NCBI RefSeq assembly: GCF_905220565.1
Contig: NC_059410.1
Span: forward strand, 6,720,695-6,784,694
Reading direction: 5' to 3'
DNA length: 64,000 nt
Source of the DNA: Melitaea cinxia
Taxonomy: Eukaryota; Arthropoda; Insecta; Lepidoptera; Nymphalidae
This document shows, piece after piece, positions 22,341 through 34,800 of this stretch (positions within the stretch are counted from its first letter, which is position 1; every line of letters starts with the position of its first letter). The notes under the pieces were generated by a model, which was not told where the DNA came from, did no database searches, and was given only the letters and a program-made list of their open reading frames with translations. The translations under genes were made by a program, and so were the position numbers.

Positions 22341-22962
22341 ATGTATGTGACCGTATATATATATGGTCGAATCGAGTAATCTCCTTCTTTTTTGAAGTCG
22401 GTTAAGATAAATGCTTTAATATAAGGAACAGAAGAACATTTTAGAAACAGAAGAACATTTTAATCAAAGAACAAAAAATATAATGGTCATTGTTATTTGT
22501 ATTTTTTTTTATTGTCTTGTATGTAGTGATAAAAAAAATTTAATAAAAAATATGTACCGCTAATCTCCATGCATAAGCCAATGCTACCACAATTATATTT
22601 AATTTTTCTGACATTTATTATTTTTAATTGTATTTGTTTTATCCTTTGTAAGAATTATTTTATGGGTTATTTGATAACGACATTAAGAATTAATATTATT
22701 GTAATTTTATTATTTAAGAAGTAATCAAGTAAGTAAAGCAGCAAGTAAGTAGAAGTATCAAGTACGTGTATCGAGGCGTGAAATATATTATCGATCACTA
22801 TTATTCCCATTTCTCACACCAGTAGGCACTCTAGCGTAACATATAGTAAGAACATCACGCTTCAGTTGAAATGGACACAGTAGGTTATTGTAAAATAGCC
22901 TAAAACTGGGTTTCTTGTTTATTATTCAATGAATGATTGTGATTGCACGCAAACGAAAAAAA

Positions 22963-23345
22963 AACCGACTTCAATTATATCGACAAGTCATACAACGTAG
23001 GTAGATGAAAAAATAGTCAAGTAAATACGCATTATCAAAGATTACTCTAAAAGTTGGAATCAGATCTCGATGAAATGACAAGATAAACACCGGCTTTCGA
23101 TTAAGTTAAAAATCATTAAAATCGGTACACCCATAAAAAAGATATGCGGATTTTCGATAGTTTGCCTCGATTTCTCTGGGATCCCATCATCAGATCCTGG
23201 TTTCCTTATCATGGTACCACACCAAGGATATCTCCTTTATAATAAAAAAAGAATTATCAAAATCGGTTCATAAACGACGAAGTGTTCCCCGAACATACAT
23301 ATATACGGTCGAATTGAGTAACCTCCTCCTTTTTTGAAGACGGTT
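22963..23345. mobile_element. MITE AACCGACTTCAA family, copy 2 (most complete)
   Basis: Runs from AACCGACTTCAATTATATCG to TTTTTTGAAGACGGTT with an undisturbed interior that includes the CTGGGATCCCATCATCAGAT and TGGTTTCCTTATCATGGTAC blocks. Upstream is GCACGCAAACGAAAAA, which also precedes copies 1 and 4 and may be part of the element. Confidence 0.87.
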
Positions 23346-23352
23346 AAAAATC

Positions 23353-24370
23353 AATCTAAGTGAAAATTGTACACATTAAATAATTGATTGACCTACTCAC
23401 TGTCTAACGAAAAACTACATAAGAGAGTTAAAGGGAAATTTAGCAAGCTTGATAGTGGTGACATATGAAATTGTCTTGACAAGACAAGTTGACAAAGTTG
23501 TCTTTCCGGGATGTTTATTGTCAAAATATCCCCTTTATCGTAGTTTTCCTTTAAGTTTTTTTTTAAATTACATTTAAAAAACTCTTAAACGAAACGTTGA
23601 AAACTATTGAATTTGGTCTAAAAATAACTTCACTATCTCGATTAATTCGAGCACCGTCGAGGCTCACTAGTTTAAATGTTAATTTCATTTCCACAATGAC
23701 CATGGTCTCTAAACGCTAGAAGACTGACAAAAAATGTACCGAACTAGATCTCGTAATTTCACTAATTAACTCCCACAGTCACGTACAAATTAAGATGGCG
23801 AAGCATCCGAGAACATGAACGAATGAACTAACGCCTTAAACGGTCATTTAAATAAAAATGGAAATTTGATGATGTCTTTACCGTCTCAGACGATTACGAC
23901 TAGAACAATTTTGACATACAAAAATCTTCAATTTCTTTGAAATGTATATAATATATAAGCTTAAAATGTGTTTATCTTTTTTGTTTTATTCTAACATATT
24001 ACTCATAGTTATAACGCCTGTTTATATAAATAATTTCTTAGATATAAAACGTTACCTTAGGACTCATAAAGGAAAACAATAACAATGGCAACACTGGTGA
24101 AAACACACCACCCACACTACGCTATCGGTTCTGATATTCCCACTGAACTGAAGCTAAAATAGTTTCAGCTTCAATCCGAAATGCTATATAACTGAAAATT
24201 GGCGGAATACCTATTAGTAACGATTGGCAAGCGTTTATGATAACCATCGGCACCTACTGACGCCTTCAATAGCGCACGGCGGCTTAGATTTTCATTTATT
24301 CCGTTATTCATATAGAAATGACATATTTCCTTTCATATTTGACGTGAAAAAATATATAAAAATATTTTCA
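23353..24370. other. AT-rich stretch, no gene seen
   Basis: No coding, RNA or repeat assignment could be made. Confidence 0.45.
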
Positions 24371-24372
24371 AT

Positions 24373-24600
24373 TATATTATTGTCCATAAATAATGATATT
24401 GTTCATCATCGTCATCACTTCATGTGTAAGTTAATGTGTCAATGATATTGTTGTCTATAAATAATGATATTGTTCATCGTCATCATCACTTCGTGTGTAA
24501 GTTAATGTATCAATGATATTGTTGTCTATAAATAATGATATTGTTCATCATCATCATCACTTCATATGTAAGTTAATGTGTCAATGATATTGTTGTCTAT
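24373..24600. repeat. 71-bp tandem repeat, three units
   Basis: The phrase TGT(C/T)TATAAATAATGAT-type starts at 24381, 24452, 24523 and 24594, an exact 71-bp step. Each unit holds ATAATGATATTGTTCATC, a short CAT/CGT microsatellite and TAAGTTAATGTGTCAATGAT. The units differ at few sites, so the array is fairly young. Confidence 0.93.
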
Positions 24601-27600
24601 AAAAAAATTAAATCTGACTCGTAAAAGTAGAGACTTGTCGGACATGTATAAAAATTTACTTAAATTAATACATGAAAGCTAAAGATATGATAAGTATTGC
24701 TTAATATTACAATATACATATTTAATTATTATCCGTTATTCATAATAAACAGAGCAATTGCCTAATAAGTATTTCGTATACAGCAACATACAGATCTAAT
24801 CCTATCTAATAGAAGCTCGCGTGAGCAACGGCGGCACGTAAGCTGTCAAGCGTCTAACACAGAATTACCGAGACCGCGCCGTTTGTGTTATTATAATAAA
24901 TAATACAGCTATTTCGGAAATATGTACACTGCAATAATTTCGAATTATGGTATATTTACTTAAAATATGACAAAAGTATATGTTTGTACTGCTTCATTAA
25001 TAAATCACATTTCCTTGAAATTATTTTAATGTTGTAAACCTTACGTGAGTAGGTATATCATTAACGGTCAACGTAAAATGAAAAAATTACGAAGAATAAC
25101 ATATTTAAACATAATTATTATTTAAAAATTACTAAATATCTAATCTTATAATATTATTTTACCTACCAATAAAACCTTATTTGAAGCATTTTTTGGTACT
25201 TTTTAATGTTTTTGTACCTCTGCAAATCTTAAATTATTCCAAACATCCGGATTAAAGTACTGTATGTTATATTTTAAAATATCTATATGATTAGAAAGAG
25301 TCGCTTTCGGGTAAAGGGGGCTCTTTGAGAAATGTATAATATCGCTTTATATTAAAACTGCTAGATGTTTGAGCTACGTTAACATCATTACCATATAGTT
25401 CTCTACTAACATCTGCACTAATATCAGAAATATTCCTGGTAGCAAAGGCTGTTCATACGAGTAAGGACTAGATCGACGCAGGTTGAAAAGCAACGTTACT
25501 AGCGATAAAAAAATAAATGTCTTCCTTAATCAGTTAAGTCCTGAACAGTCTTCTCCATTAACCGTCTTTTCCTCAACCCGCCTCTCTGGATTTAGAGGTG
25601 GTCTTCTTCTTTTTATTTTTATTGCTAATTTGAGTTTATTTTGGTACTTGGTTGTGCTGCCCAGGATGAATCCGATCCGGCAGACAAGACTAATGAATCA
25701 AGCGCATCGTCCTCCATATTGTAAAATAACGAAAACTCTGTAATAGTTTTATAATGGAATTTAAGCGACTCTATCAAGTATTCAAACAAAATATCACGTT
25801 TTCTGTCCATAAATATTTTACAAATGCTGTTTAATTATTATTCACACAAACCTGGGGGAATTTTTGCCCAAACGCTATAGAGGGCAAAACGCCAATGAGC
25901 CACAAGGATCTTTCAGGCAACAGGAAACATGGTGGGGGCTATTTTAAAAGGATGTCACATGATCCACTTACGAAAAGGAAGAAATTTACCGACACGCTAC
26001 CGGAAGCCAAGTTCGTCTCTCTCAAACAAAAAACCCTCAAATAACGGTTCAAGGCTTCATAATTAGCATTGATACTTGACGTTCATAATCGCGTCACTTA
26101 TATTGGAATTGAAGCAGTAGTTGGCGCAAAATTAAAAATCGTAAATTAAATATTATCATACACAACTATTATTTTATCTACTAAATTAATATTAAATAAG
26201 ACAATTTTACTATGCTTCAAATATTAAATTAAATGAATATCACATTATCGTTGATAATAATTCTACACTATTATCAAAATAGCTCGTAATTCATAGCTTA
26301 TTAGATGAAATGTGTTTCTCAAGTTTAATGTCAGTAATGAACACGAAATGCAGTAACATCAACCGTCAAGCGCTTGTTTAATATCAAATTTCATACTTTG
26401 CTCCACGAATTACTGTGATAATGACGTAGATGCATAGCAGCCTTGGCTTATAGGTATGTGAACGATTTATTTGGGACAAACTGTGCATCGCGGTTGTACC
26501 CGCCTTATTTCCGATGGCATTTGAAAGTTGGGATGAAAGTTACCTATGTGCTTTACCGGATTTCCAGCTATCTGCATACCAAGTTCTTTTTAAATGGAGT
26601 TCAGTACTTTTTACGTGTAAGGGTAACAAAACAAAAATAAAACTATATTTATAAACATAAAAATATTGCTATATTGTACATATTTCACTAAAGGATTAGC
26701 GCATGTTTTTCCAAGTTTATTAATCATTATATCCCGTATTCCTAAATCCTTAAGAGCTACTTAATCCAGTTGCTGATAAAATCCCATATAGTCATCTAAC
26801 AAACATAAAGTCAATAAGTATCCAACCGATAAAGTCCGACGATAAAAATACCTTTTCCTCTGTTACAACTATAAACTGTACTTTATCCGTCGGTATTTCT
26901 TTTCGCGACCTGTAAATAGTGGTTTCTTCATTTGAGATGAAACAGGTCCTGAGCAATTGTTTTACCTAGTATATCCTACCACTGATATAGATGTGTAACT
27001 TATGTGCAAGATAGATTATATCAGCAACCAATAAAATTTACCCTAACATAATACAACAATAATTATACTTCACGCCGGTATTACAATCTTTTATTTATTA
27101 ATATATAAATAAAATGAAAAATGAAAATATTCATCACTTCAATGTGAGTATTAAAACGAAACTACCCTTTGAAATAAAAATTGTATTCTTAAATTCACTT
27201 TATTCCAAAGAGTTGTTAAAGTCGGTATGAATCATAAAGGCTAACTTACTCCGCGCAGCCTAATAAATATTAACTTTATGACTGGTGGCATACAGCTAAG
27301 TAGATAGTATTCACGAGAGATATACGAATAGAATTGGACCAAGTTGGCTGTTACGTTTTACATTTTTGATCACGCCCCAGTTTTGTTGAGGGCTTTTTGT
27401 GTAGTGCCTGTGGCGGTAAAGGCTGCGGCATGTCCCAGATATTGGTACAAGACACGTTCCGTTCTGACATGTTTCGAGACGGCTGCCAATGTTACTGCGA
27501 ATGAAAAATACTCAACGATTTCAAACGAAAATAGACGCTTTAAGACAGCGTATTATTATTTAAATATGGAACATAATAATTATTTCATTTTACGATAAAT

Positions 27601-28195
27601 TTGTAACTTAGGAATTTTTTTTATCTAACTTCGCAGTTACAAGCATAGTTTTAAAACTCAAACAGTAAATGCATTAAAGTGTATACGTGCTTCTGCTCTA
27701 AACACCTCGGTATTACAAGTACCTAGTTACTTTATAACGTTATCTAAATATTTTTTTAATTAAGTATATTCTAATTTTGCCAGCATTTTCATTTAGGTCT
27801 ACTAGTATTAATGTACGTTAATGGTAAATACATATTAATCTAAATGAATTTCTTAATAAAAAATTTAAAACAGAATTTCATAACGGAAATTGTAACCAAC
27901 ATGAAATTCGAAATAATGTATGTATGTCTGATTATTTCAATGAATTTCTTATAATCGATACCAAGTCGAAGCTACGATAGTTAAAAATACTGCTACATTA
28001 TTTAACAAGTCAACAATGAGGAAGCCTAAGGTGTACATTTAGGTACTTATTGTGTAGGTGATCAATTCTTACCTTTAAAAAAAATAATAGATCCCGCTCT
28101 TCTGTTTTGCTGTATGACAATCAATTTATATATAGGTTACAAGTTTTATGTTTCTTTTTGTATTCTTTATTGTGAGAATAAAGTGTGTATAAAAA
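24601..28195. other. Long AT-rich stretch, no supported gene
   Basis: GC-richer islands at 25480-25740, 25850-26010, 26430-26600 and 27350-27500 were read in all frames. The longest open frame (27344-27598) shows no domain, no splice partner and ordinary composition. Left unannotated rather than forced. Confidence 0.4.
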
Positions 28196-28199
28196 ATAC

Positions 28200-28325
28200 A
28201 AAAATTGATATTTGTACGAAAAAATATGATTGTACGAAGTTTGCCAGGTCAGCTATACTAGCTAGCATACAGCATCATCATCATTACATCAGCCTATCGT
28301 AGTCCACTGCTGGATGTAAGCCTCT
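28200..28325. repeat. Decayed Helitron end next to an RTE-type tail
   Basis: TACGAAGTTTGCCAGGTCAG then CTATACTAGCTAG resembles a mutated Helitron 3' end. Immediately after comes CATCATCATCATTACATCAG…GTCCACTGCTGGATGTAAGC, a minus-strand RTE-type tail. Confidence 0.55.
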
Positions 28326-28329
28326 TCAA

Positions 28330-30730
28330 GTTAGTATAATTGAATATGTTTAATTTTGTTTGTAATCATTATTTTATTAACATCAACTTTTCACTTTTTT
28401 CTGTGTTGCTCATTACTTACAAATTACACATAATATATTATTGTGTGTAAAGCTTTGAGCCAGTTTTTTGTTCAATGTATTTTATATACCTTGGTATGTA
28501 ATAAAGCAAATAAATAAAAATTTAAGTAGCAAATACTCTTTGTTATCTAAATTTTGTAGGCTAAATTAATCAACTAATAAATTTTAACGGAAATAAAATG
28601 AAAGAGATCTTCTAGTAATAGCAGTTGTGTCGAAATAATTGTTTTATATTAATTCTTTAATGACAGTATTTTATGGCCAATATTTTCTGATTTAATAATA
28701 TAATTTTCATTTACATATCTACTTATAGTTGGTATATATTTATAACTAGCTCAAATAAACTTGTTTTATTGTTAGCTAAAGTAAACATATACTCAAAGTG
28801 TAGGCAGTCTATAAAATCGGATGTGCCATGTAATATTTTTATCAATTAAGCTCTTTTTTACGACTAAATATAGACCATTCCTTTTTACGTCATAGTTCCT
28901 ACTTGTAATAAGCACATATTTATACGATCTATGTTATCAACTTAACTAAATTATACATGTATATCACAACTAAATATATCAAAGATATCAACTTAAGAGT
29001 ATGTTCTTTCTTTGATCAAAAAGTTAGTAGCGATTCGAAAAATTATTGCAGTAAAAAGCTTCTTTATAAAGTTTATACAATAAGTACATAATAAATACAG
29101 CACTATGATAGGGATAGATACCAAATAGTGACCACAATAACAAGTAAATCCCTACGATTCATCAGCGACAAAATATAATAAACAAACATAATATACTTTA
29201 CAAATAAAAACAAGAAAAATATAATATACAAATAAAACAAGATTTATAGTAAGGCGAAAACTGATATAAAAAATTTTCTACCTTTATCCCGCATACCATT
29301 TTACGCAACCTAAAAAGCGATCAGTAAGTCAGAAGGACACGTCCCTAAAAGGAATTATTACGTATCGCTACATTTCTCCATTATATAACCGAGCGGCAAG
29401 AAACAGTATAGCAATAGAATAACAACTCCAAGTGTCAAGATTCCATTTACATTCACGAGTTAATGTTTTATGAGGTATGTAGGACGGGTAACGACGCACT
29501 GCGGTTTACGACACGCACTACGGCCTGAATGTGTATTTACGTCAAAATAAATGATAACGAGTAAAATGAACGCATATACCTGAGTACTGTCAAACCATAC
29601 ATCTAATAATAATTACCTAAATATTACAATAATTACCCACATATTTGAGATTCAAATTAGTGCATTTTTAAACTATTTGTACATTCGAACAAACAAATCA
29701 TCTATCTCTTACTTATTACATTTGTACACATAAATTGAATGATACGGCCTTTTCTAGCTTTAAATTTGACCATACTTTTGTTACTAAAGCTTAAGTTTTC
29801 TTTCAGTTATCATCCAAGGGTTAATTGGGAGAAATTACTCTATGCGATAAGGGCACTCATTGTACTTTTATTATTAATGCTATCTATATCAATTATCTAA
29901 TACATTTATATTACTTTCATATATTTATCGATAAAATTATTTTACATCAACACACATCACTGATAAATCTATAGTATGTCCATCCTAGATTATCCTTTGT
30001 GAACATAGATATGCTGTTAAGCTCATATGTACTATAAGTACATAGGTATATGCTTCGTATCATACTGTTTACGTAACTGTAGCGTAGCGACGAACAAAGC
30101 AAATTGTATGCCAATTTAGTTTGTCTTTTTGTTAGACAAATGTACAGGCGTTTTGTGTTCCAACACATGAATAAAATATGTTCTTCAATAGTTGTGATGT
30201 CGAGTGAGTTTGTCCACGTCATGATACTAACTCGCATATAAACGACTATACGTTAAATTATAATAACGTTATATATGATATATTATATTAAAGTTAAAAC
30301 TTTATCAGTTGGTATACATTTTGAATGACATTATCTTCTAATATTATACGTAAATAAAAAATTTAAAAAAAAATGTTCAAAGGACACATCAAAGGCATAC
30401 GGGTAATCAATAACCGTGAGAAGTCAGGCGATATGCTTAGTATCTTACACAAACTAATAAATTAATAAAAACATCGTTGAAGACGTTTATCATTTATCAT
30501 GAAACGGAGACTTACTGCACCCAAACGAGTAATTTTGAATATGATACTTAAATATACTTCTTAACGGCCTACTTTAGTAAGGTTTAAAAATATAACTTTA
30601 AATGACAAGAAAATGTCACATCATTACTGTTAATTAGATTAAAAGGCGATATCACTGATTTAAAATTTACTCAGTATTAATAATGAAATAATTCGAAAAT
30701 GTATAAATATGGTATGTCGTAATAAAATTT
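28330..30730. other. AT-rich stretch, no gene seen
   Basis: Nothing beyond short low-complexity runs was recognised. Confidence 0.45.
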
Positions 30731-30733
30731 AAC

Positions 30734-30820
30734 TAGCCTGTTAGCACAGTATGCAGTGACCCTGCTTTCTGATGCAGGGGTTGTGAATACGATTGGCGCC
30801 ACGAGTCTTGGTGTTATTTT
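30734..30820 (+). repeat. tRNA-like SINE head, decayed
   Basis: CTGTTAGCACAGTATGCAG, GACCCTGCTTTCTG and GGGGTTGTGAATACGATTG resemble the head of another lepidopteran tRNA-derived SINE, with a damaged B-box (GAATACGATT). The match is from memory of the family style and is weak. Confidence 0.35.
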
Positions 30821-31274
30821 TATCGAAAAAAATACAAAGAATATGTAGCTAGGTATATCAACCGTCAGGTAGGTTACACAGGCATTACCTACTATTTACC
30901 TACCTTAGAAATATACGATCGAGTGTGTTTTTTAACGATATTAAGTTAATAGAAAAACTATTACAATTATTATCAAAATTTAATTATTTTCTTAGTATAA
31001 ATAGTACTTGGCAGTAGTATTCTAGCAACATAATATTGATACATTAACGTAGCACTGCGAAATCATTACATCATCAGCTCAAAGATTCGCCTAGTTTCAA
31101 AGATAATTTGCGTTAGCGACAGCGACGTTACCGGATTATTGACTTTGGAAATCTCATAGCTGACAGCTCTATGTACAATTTAACTGAGAAACTATATTGA
31201 TAACCGAGACCGAATATTAGAAGTTGCGTTTTAAGTGGTAGCTTAACAATAATAATTTAGTTTTATATAATGTA

Positions 31275-31450
31275 TCCCAAATAATATTATAAATATGAAT
31301 GGAAGTTTGTTACGCTTTCACGTGAAAACTACTCAATCGATCATCATGTAACTTTGCATACATATCCGAGGAGATATTATTAGAAGTAACATAGAGGATA
31401 CCTTTTATTTAAAAAAAAACGATGCGAGCGAAGTCGCGGGTAAAAGCTAG
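31275..31450 (+). mobile_element. Non-autonomous Helitron, 176 bp
   Basis: Starts TCCCAAATAATATTATAAA after an A and ends AAAAGCTAG before a T. GCGAGCGAAGTCGC forms the subterminal hairpin. The interior TTTCACGTGAAAACTACTCA and ATCCGAGGAGATATTAT are typical of small lepidopteran Helitrons. Confidence 0.85.
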
Positions 31451-31693
31451 TTACCAAATAAATCTAATTATAGCTAATGATAACAGAGAATGACATGTAT
31501 TCTATTAACACGTGACTTTTATTTATTATATTCTTATAATATTAAACATTTAATACTTTTTTTAAACGAACCAAAATTCTTTTAAAAATTTTCAATATTA
31601 AATTTATTTTGTTTTAAGTTGTCATTATAGCGGTGACAGTAAAAATATTTACAATAGTTGAATGAATGAAGTACTATGATTTACATATTAATA

Positions 31694-32400
31694 TGTCGCA
31701 GAGTATGAATACGGAACGTCAAGTGTTTGACTTGGGTGTATTCAGATAATGTCATTTGTCAATTATTAGCTGTTAGAGTAGTGAGGTGATCGACGCGCCA
31801 CCTAGCACATCGTTCGATAGTCACCTACCCTCATTTATTATATTACTCGAATTGTTCTGACGTGTATAAAACGAACGGTGTCACCTCGGCTAAGGCAGTC
31901 TTGGCTTTGGCTTGGCACGATACACTTGTTGTATCCTGCTAGTAGCTTAACCTAGACTCATTCAATAATTAATTTGTGCAATCGAATTAATTATTACCTA
32001 TTACGATTAATTTGGCTAGGCGGGACGTATAACTCGAGCAGTGAAGGTGAGCGTTGATGCGCATTGCAAAGGGGGCCTCCTTAAACCTACACCTAGGTCG
32101 CAAGTCCTAGGCACTGCTCTGAGTTACTCCCTCTGCCACACGATGGACTCGGTACCCGCACGGTGAACCGTGAATCCATCGAATGCTAAGAAGTTAGTCT
32201 TCGCCCCCTTAACTAATAACTATCCCGCCTTCCGTGCTGCGGTCTTTCTGTTAAGTGAATCCTGTTTCATGATAAATCGTGTTTACTTGTTCAGTCGACA
32301 TTACCCACTGAAGCCCACAGTAGACTGAGTACTCTGAGATCATGAGAAAGAGAAATATACCTTCAAGCCGAAAAGTATACCTTCTTCTTCTTATCTGACA
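31694..32400 (+). repeat. 5' LTR (707 bp)
   Basis: Bounded by TG…CA. It contains a TATA box at 31865-31870 in GTGTATAAAACGAACG. It is preceded by the AATA duplication. Confidence 0.93.
31865..31870 (+). promoter_or_regulatory. TATA box of the LTR promoter
   Basis: TATAAA within the 5' LTR, about 170 bp from its start; the same box is at the matching place in the 3' LTR. Role inferred from position. Confidence 0.6.
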
Positions 32401-32467
32401 TCAGAAGTGGGATCAGATCCAACCCCACTTTCAAAATTTAATTAATTTAGTTACATTGAACGAACAA

Positions 32468-33107
32468 ATGTCTCTCTTCGCTTCCGGTATGGAAGCTATT
32501 ATTCAGAAAATATGTGAAGTTATAGGCGTACCCCCTGACAATACATCTGTTTTTAGCAAGAGTGCGAGTTAGTTGCAATATTTTGTGGTGATTGGTGGGT
32601 ACATCGATATTTTAGTTCTTTTCGGTCGTTCTGTTGTATTCTTATCGGTGTGTAAGTGGTTTTTGTTCAGTGTTCGATTACGTTATTCGATTTACCGGTT
32701 ATCTGTTGAATTTAGTTTTGTTTTAATACGTGATACGTAGGTAATTGTGTAGCGATTGATTTTGCGATTCTGTTTTTGTTTCGATTCAGTTACAATGTCA
32801 GATTGTGAGCGTGATCGTAGTATCGAGCCCCCGCGGTAGTCGCAACCCCAGTCGTGAGTGTCGCCGCAATAGCCGTGGTTGTCACAACGGTCATGAGCGT
32901 CGTGATGAGTTTCAGCGTCGCGGCAATCCCGGCGGCGCTGTAGCAGAGCGACGCGTGGATGTCTGTACAGTGGCAGGCGTTTGTGGAAAATTACAACAAT
33001 CTTGTGAGTCGTACTATTTTTATTTTGATTCCAGTGCCGAATGTTATCTTGTTAAACAAACTGTTGGCCGTAACTTTATAGGGCGATTATTCATTTACAG
33101 GCTGTAG
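32468..33107 (+). pseudogene. gag-region remnant of the LTR element
   Basis: A first frame opens at 32468 (MSLFASGMEAII) and stops after 34 codons. A second starts at 32795 (MSDCERDRS) and is cut by stops and frame changes. The open frame 32805-33107 is Arg-rich and overlaps the second in another phase. No zinc knuckle (CX2CX4HX4C) is readable. The call rests on position between 5' LTR and pol remnants. Confidence 0.5.
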
Positions 33108-33189
33108 GTTATGCTAATGAAGATTGTACTGAACAAGTCCTTTGTGACGTGTTGATTAGTGGTAGTCGTTTATCGATTCTACTTCATGT

Positions 33190-33632
33190 GATTGCCCGAT
33201 GATTGTTTCAAATATGACGTAATCATTGGTCGAGAAATTTCAAAACAAGGTGTACAATTAGCATTACTGAGTCGTTTTTTTAATATCGCAAAATAAAAAT
33301 CTGTTGCTACCTGTACTTACGAACCGGGACTCTTGTACAATCTTGACGATATCGACATAGGTATTCTGAGTAATGAATCTCTGCTGTCCTTGCTTAAGGA
33401 ATTTGTTCACGCTTTTATTGATTGTTTACCCCACACGCGTGTCACATCTAGTGAACTAATAATTAGATTTCATGATGCGAATCATACTGTTTACCGTACT
33501 GTTTAACGTCTTACAGGCTCAGTCCAGATGAAAGGTAGATAGTGCGTTCTAAGATTAGAGAGCTAATAGAAGCTAACATCATTTGCCCCAGTCGGTTTCT
33601 GTTTGTGAGTCCTATACTACTTGTGAAGAAAT
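33190..33632 (+). pseudogene. pol remnant: protease/RT junction and RT start
   Basis: One frame reads CFKYDVIIGREISKQGVQL, resembling the post-protease segment of gypsy pol. A second, at 33512-33632, reads YRLSPDER, a stop, then VRSKIRELIEANIICPS and SPILLVKK, the opening of a gypsy reverse transcriptase. The catalytic YxDD and everything after it are absent. Confidence 0.75.
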
Positions 33633-33684
33633 GAACTCTAACGCGGTGCCAGATAGGTTCTCTTTGCTTTTTATAGCAGAGTAA

Positions 33685-33897
33685 GTGGCTAGGAACATAG
33701 AAACGAGTGCGAGTTACGATAAATTTAGATTTAATAAAATTAAGGCTAAAATTTTAAAGTTTGACATTGGTGACTTGGTCTTAATTCAAAACGAAGAGGT
33801 AAATCATACAAAATTAGAACGTACCTACAAATTTACTCACGATAGGTTAGGGAAAATACCAGTAGGTCATGTACCAGGCGAAATTGGTGTAATTTAA
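33685..33897 (+). pseudogene. pol remnant: integrase C-terminal (GPY-like) segment
   Basis: The 70-codon frame contains ILKFDIGDLVLIQNEE and TKLERTYKF, the pattern of the gypsy integrase C-terminal module (F..GD.VL, then T.KL…KF). It follows the RT start after only ~50 bp, so an internal deletion of roughly 2 kb or more is implied. The DD35E core is missing. Confidence 0.72.
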
Positions 33898-34289
33898 GAT
33901 CTTGTTGATAACGAAGCTTAAGATACTTGAGTGAATGACTTTATCGACCGTAATGTGTTTGACCGTACCAGTAGTTATTTCGTAGTCGTAGTCCGTGGGT
34001 GTGCGATGTGCGTTTAACTCTGGCGGAGGTCGTGGTCTATGGAGACCGTTGTGAGAGAGTAATGTGTTTGCTCTTCGGCTAGAGAGCTGTGGTGTTAGAG
34101 GTATTCACTCGGAGATTTCTGAAAGCTTCGTTGTAACTTGTTGTGGAAGTAGAGTACGTCTATAGTTTTGGTTGTGATAACGTCGATGGTACATGGCTGT
34201 GGTATTTATGTGTAGTGATTAGTTATGACTGAGATTATTGTAAAGTTCTACAAATATCTTAAGTTTAGAGCATAGTTTGTCTACTTTCC

Positions 34290-34800
34290 CCTTTTACGTA
34301 GAGTTTGACTGAGTAGCATGAGCTGCTGTCGCTCGATTTAGGTGACAGTGGCGACTCTTGATTACGGTTATCGTCACTCGATGGAGGTGGCAAGGTTATC
34401 GTCACTCGCTGAGTGGCATGAGCTGCTGTCGCTCGATTTAGGTGACAGTGGCGACTCTTGATTACGGTTATCGTCACTCGATGGAGGTGGCAAGGTTATC
34501 GTCACTCTCTGAGTGGCATGAGTTACTGTCGCTCGATTTAGGTGACAGTAACGACTCTTTTAATTATGGTTATCGTCACTCTCTGAGTGGCATGAGCTAC
34601 TGTCGCTCGATTTAGGTGACAGTAGCGACTCTTTAAATTACGGTTATCGTCACTCTCTGAGTGGCATGAGTTACTGTCGCTCGATTTAGATGGCAGTAAC
34701 GACTCTTTTAATTAAGGTTATCGTCACTCTTTGAGTGGCATGAGCTGCTGTCGCTCGATTTAGGTGACAGTGGCGACTTTCTTCTTAGTCGTTCACTCTT
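34290..34800. repeat. Compound minisatellite, units of 100 and 74 bp
   Basis: GAGT(G/A)GCATGAG starts at 34311, 34411, 34511, 34585, 34659 and 34733. The first two units are 100 bp; the last three lack a 26-bp piece (GATGGAGGTGGCAAGG and following) and are 74 bp. The body GCTGTCGCTCGATTTAGGTG recurs in all. It adjoins the 3' side of the antisense LINE fragment and is probably that element's 3' UTR array. Confidence 0.92.

Larger units (their letters stand above)
21859..22403. mobile_element. MITE with AACCGACTTCAA / TTGAAGTCGGTT ends, copy 1
   Basis: The left end AACCGACTTCAATTATATCG and right end TTTTTTGAAGTCGGTT are inverted repeats. Shared interior phrases: CAAGTAATACAACGTAGG, AAAATCGGTTCATAAAC and CCCCGAACATACATA. 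This copy is enlarged by a TA microsatellite and a nested repeat at 22158-22275. Non-coding; superfamily unclear. Confidence 0.85.

Noticed and set aside
27344..27598. 84-codon frame in a GC-richer island
   Set aside because: No domain, no splice-compatible neighbour, no signal peptide; could be chance. Listed as unassigned.
34265..34477. 70-codon minus frame with Ser/Asp/His-rich repeats
   Set aside because: Translation of the 100-bp minisatellite; no independent coding evidence.
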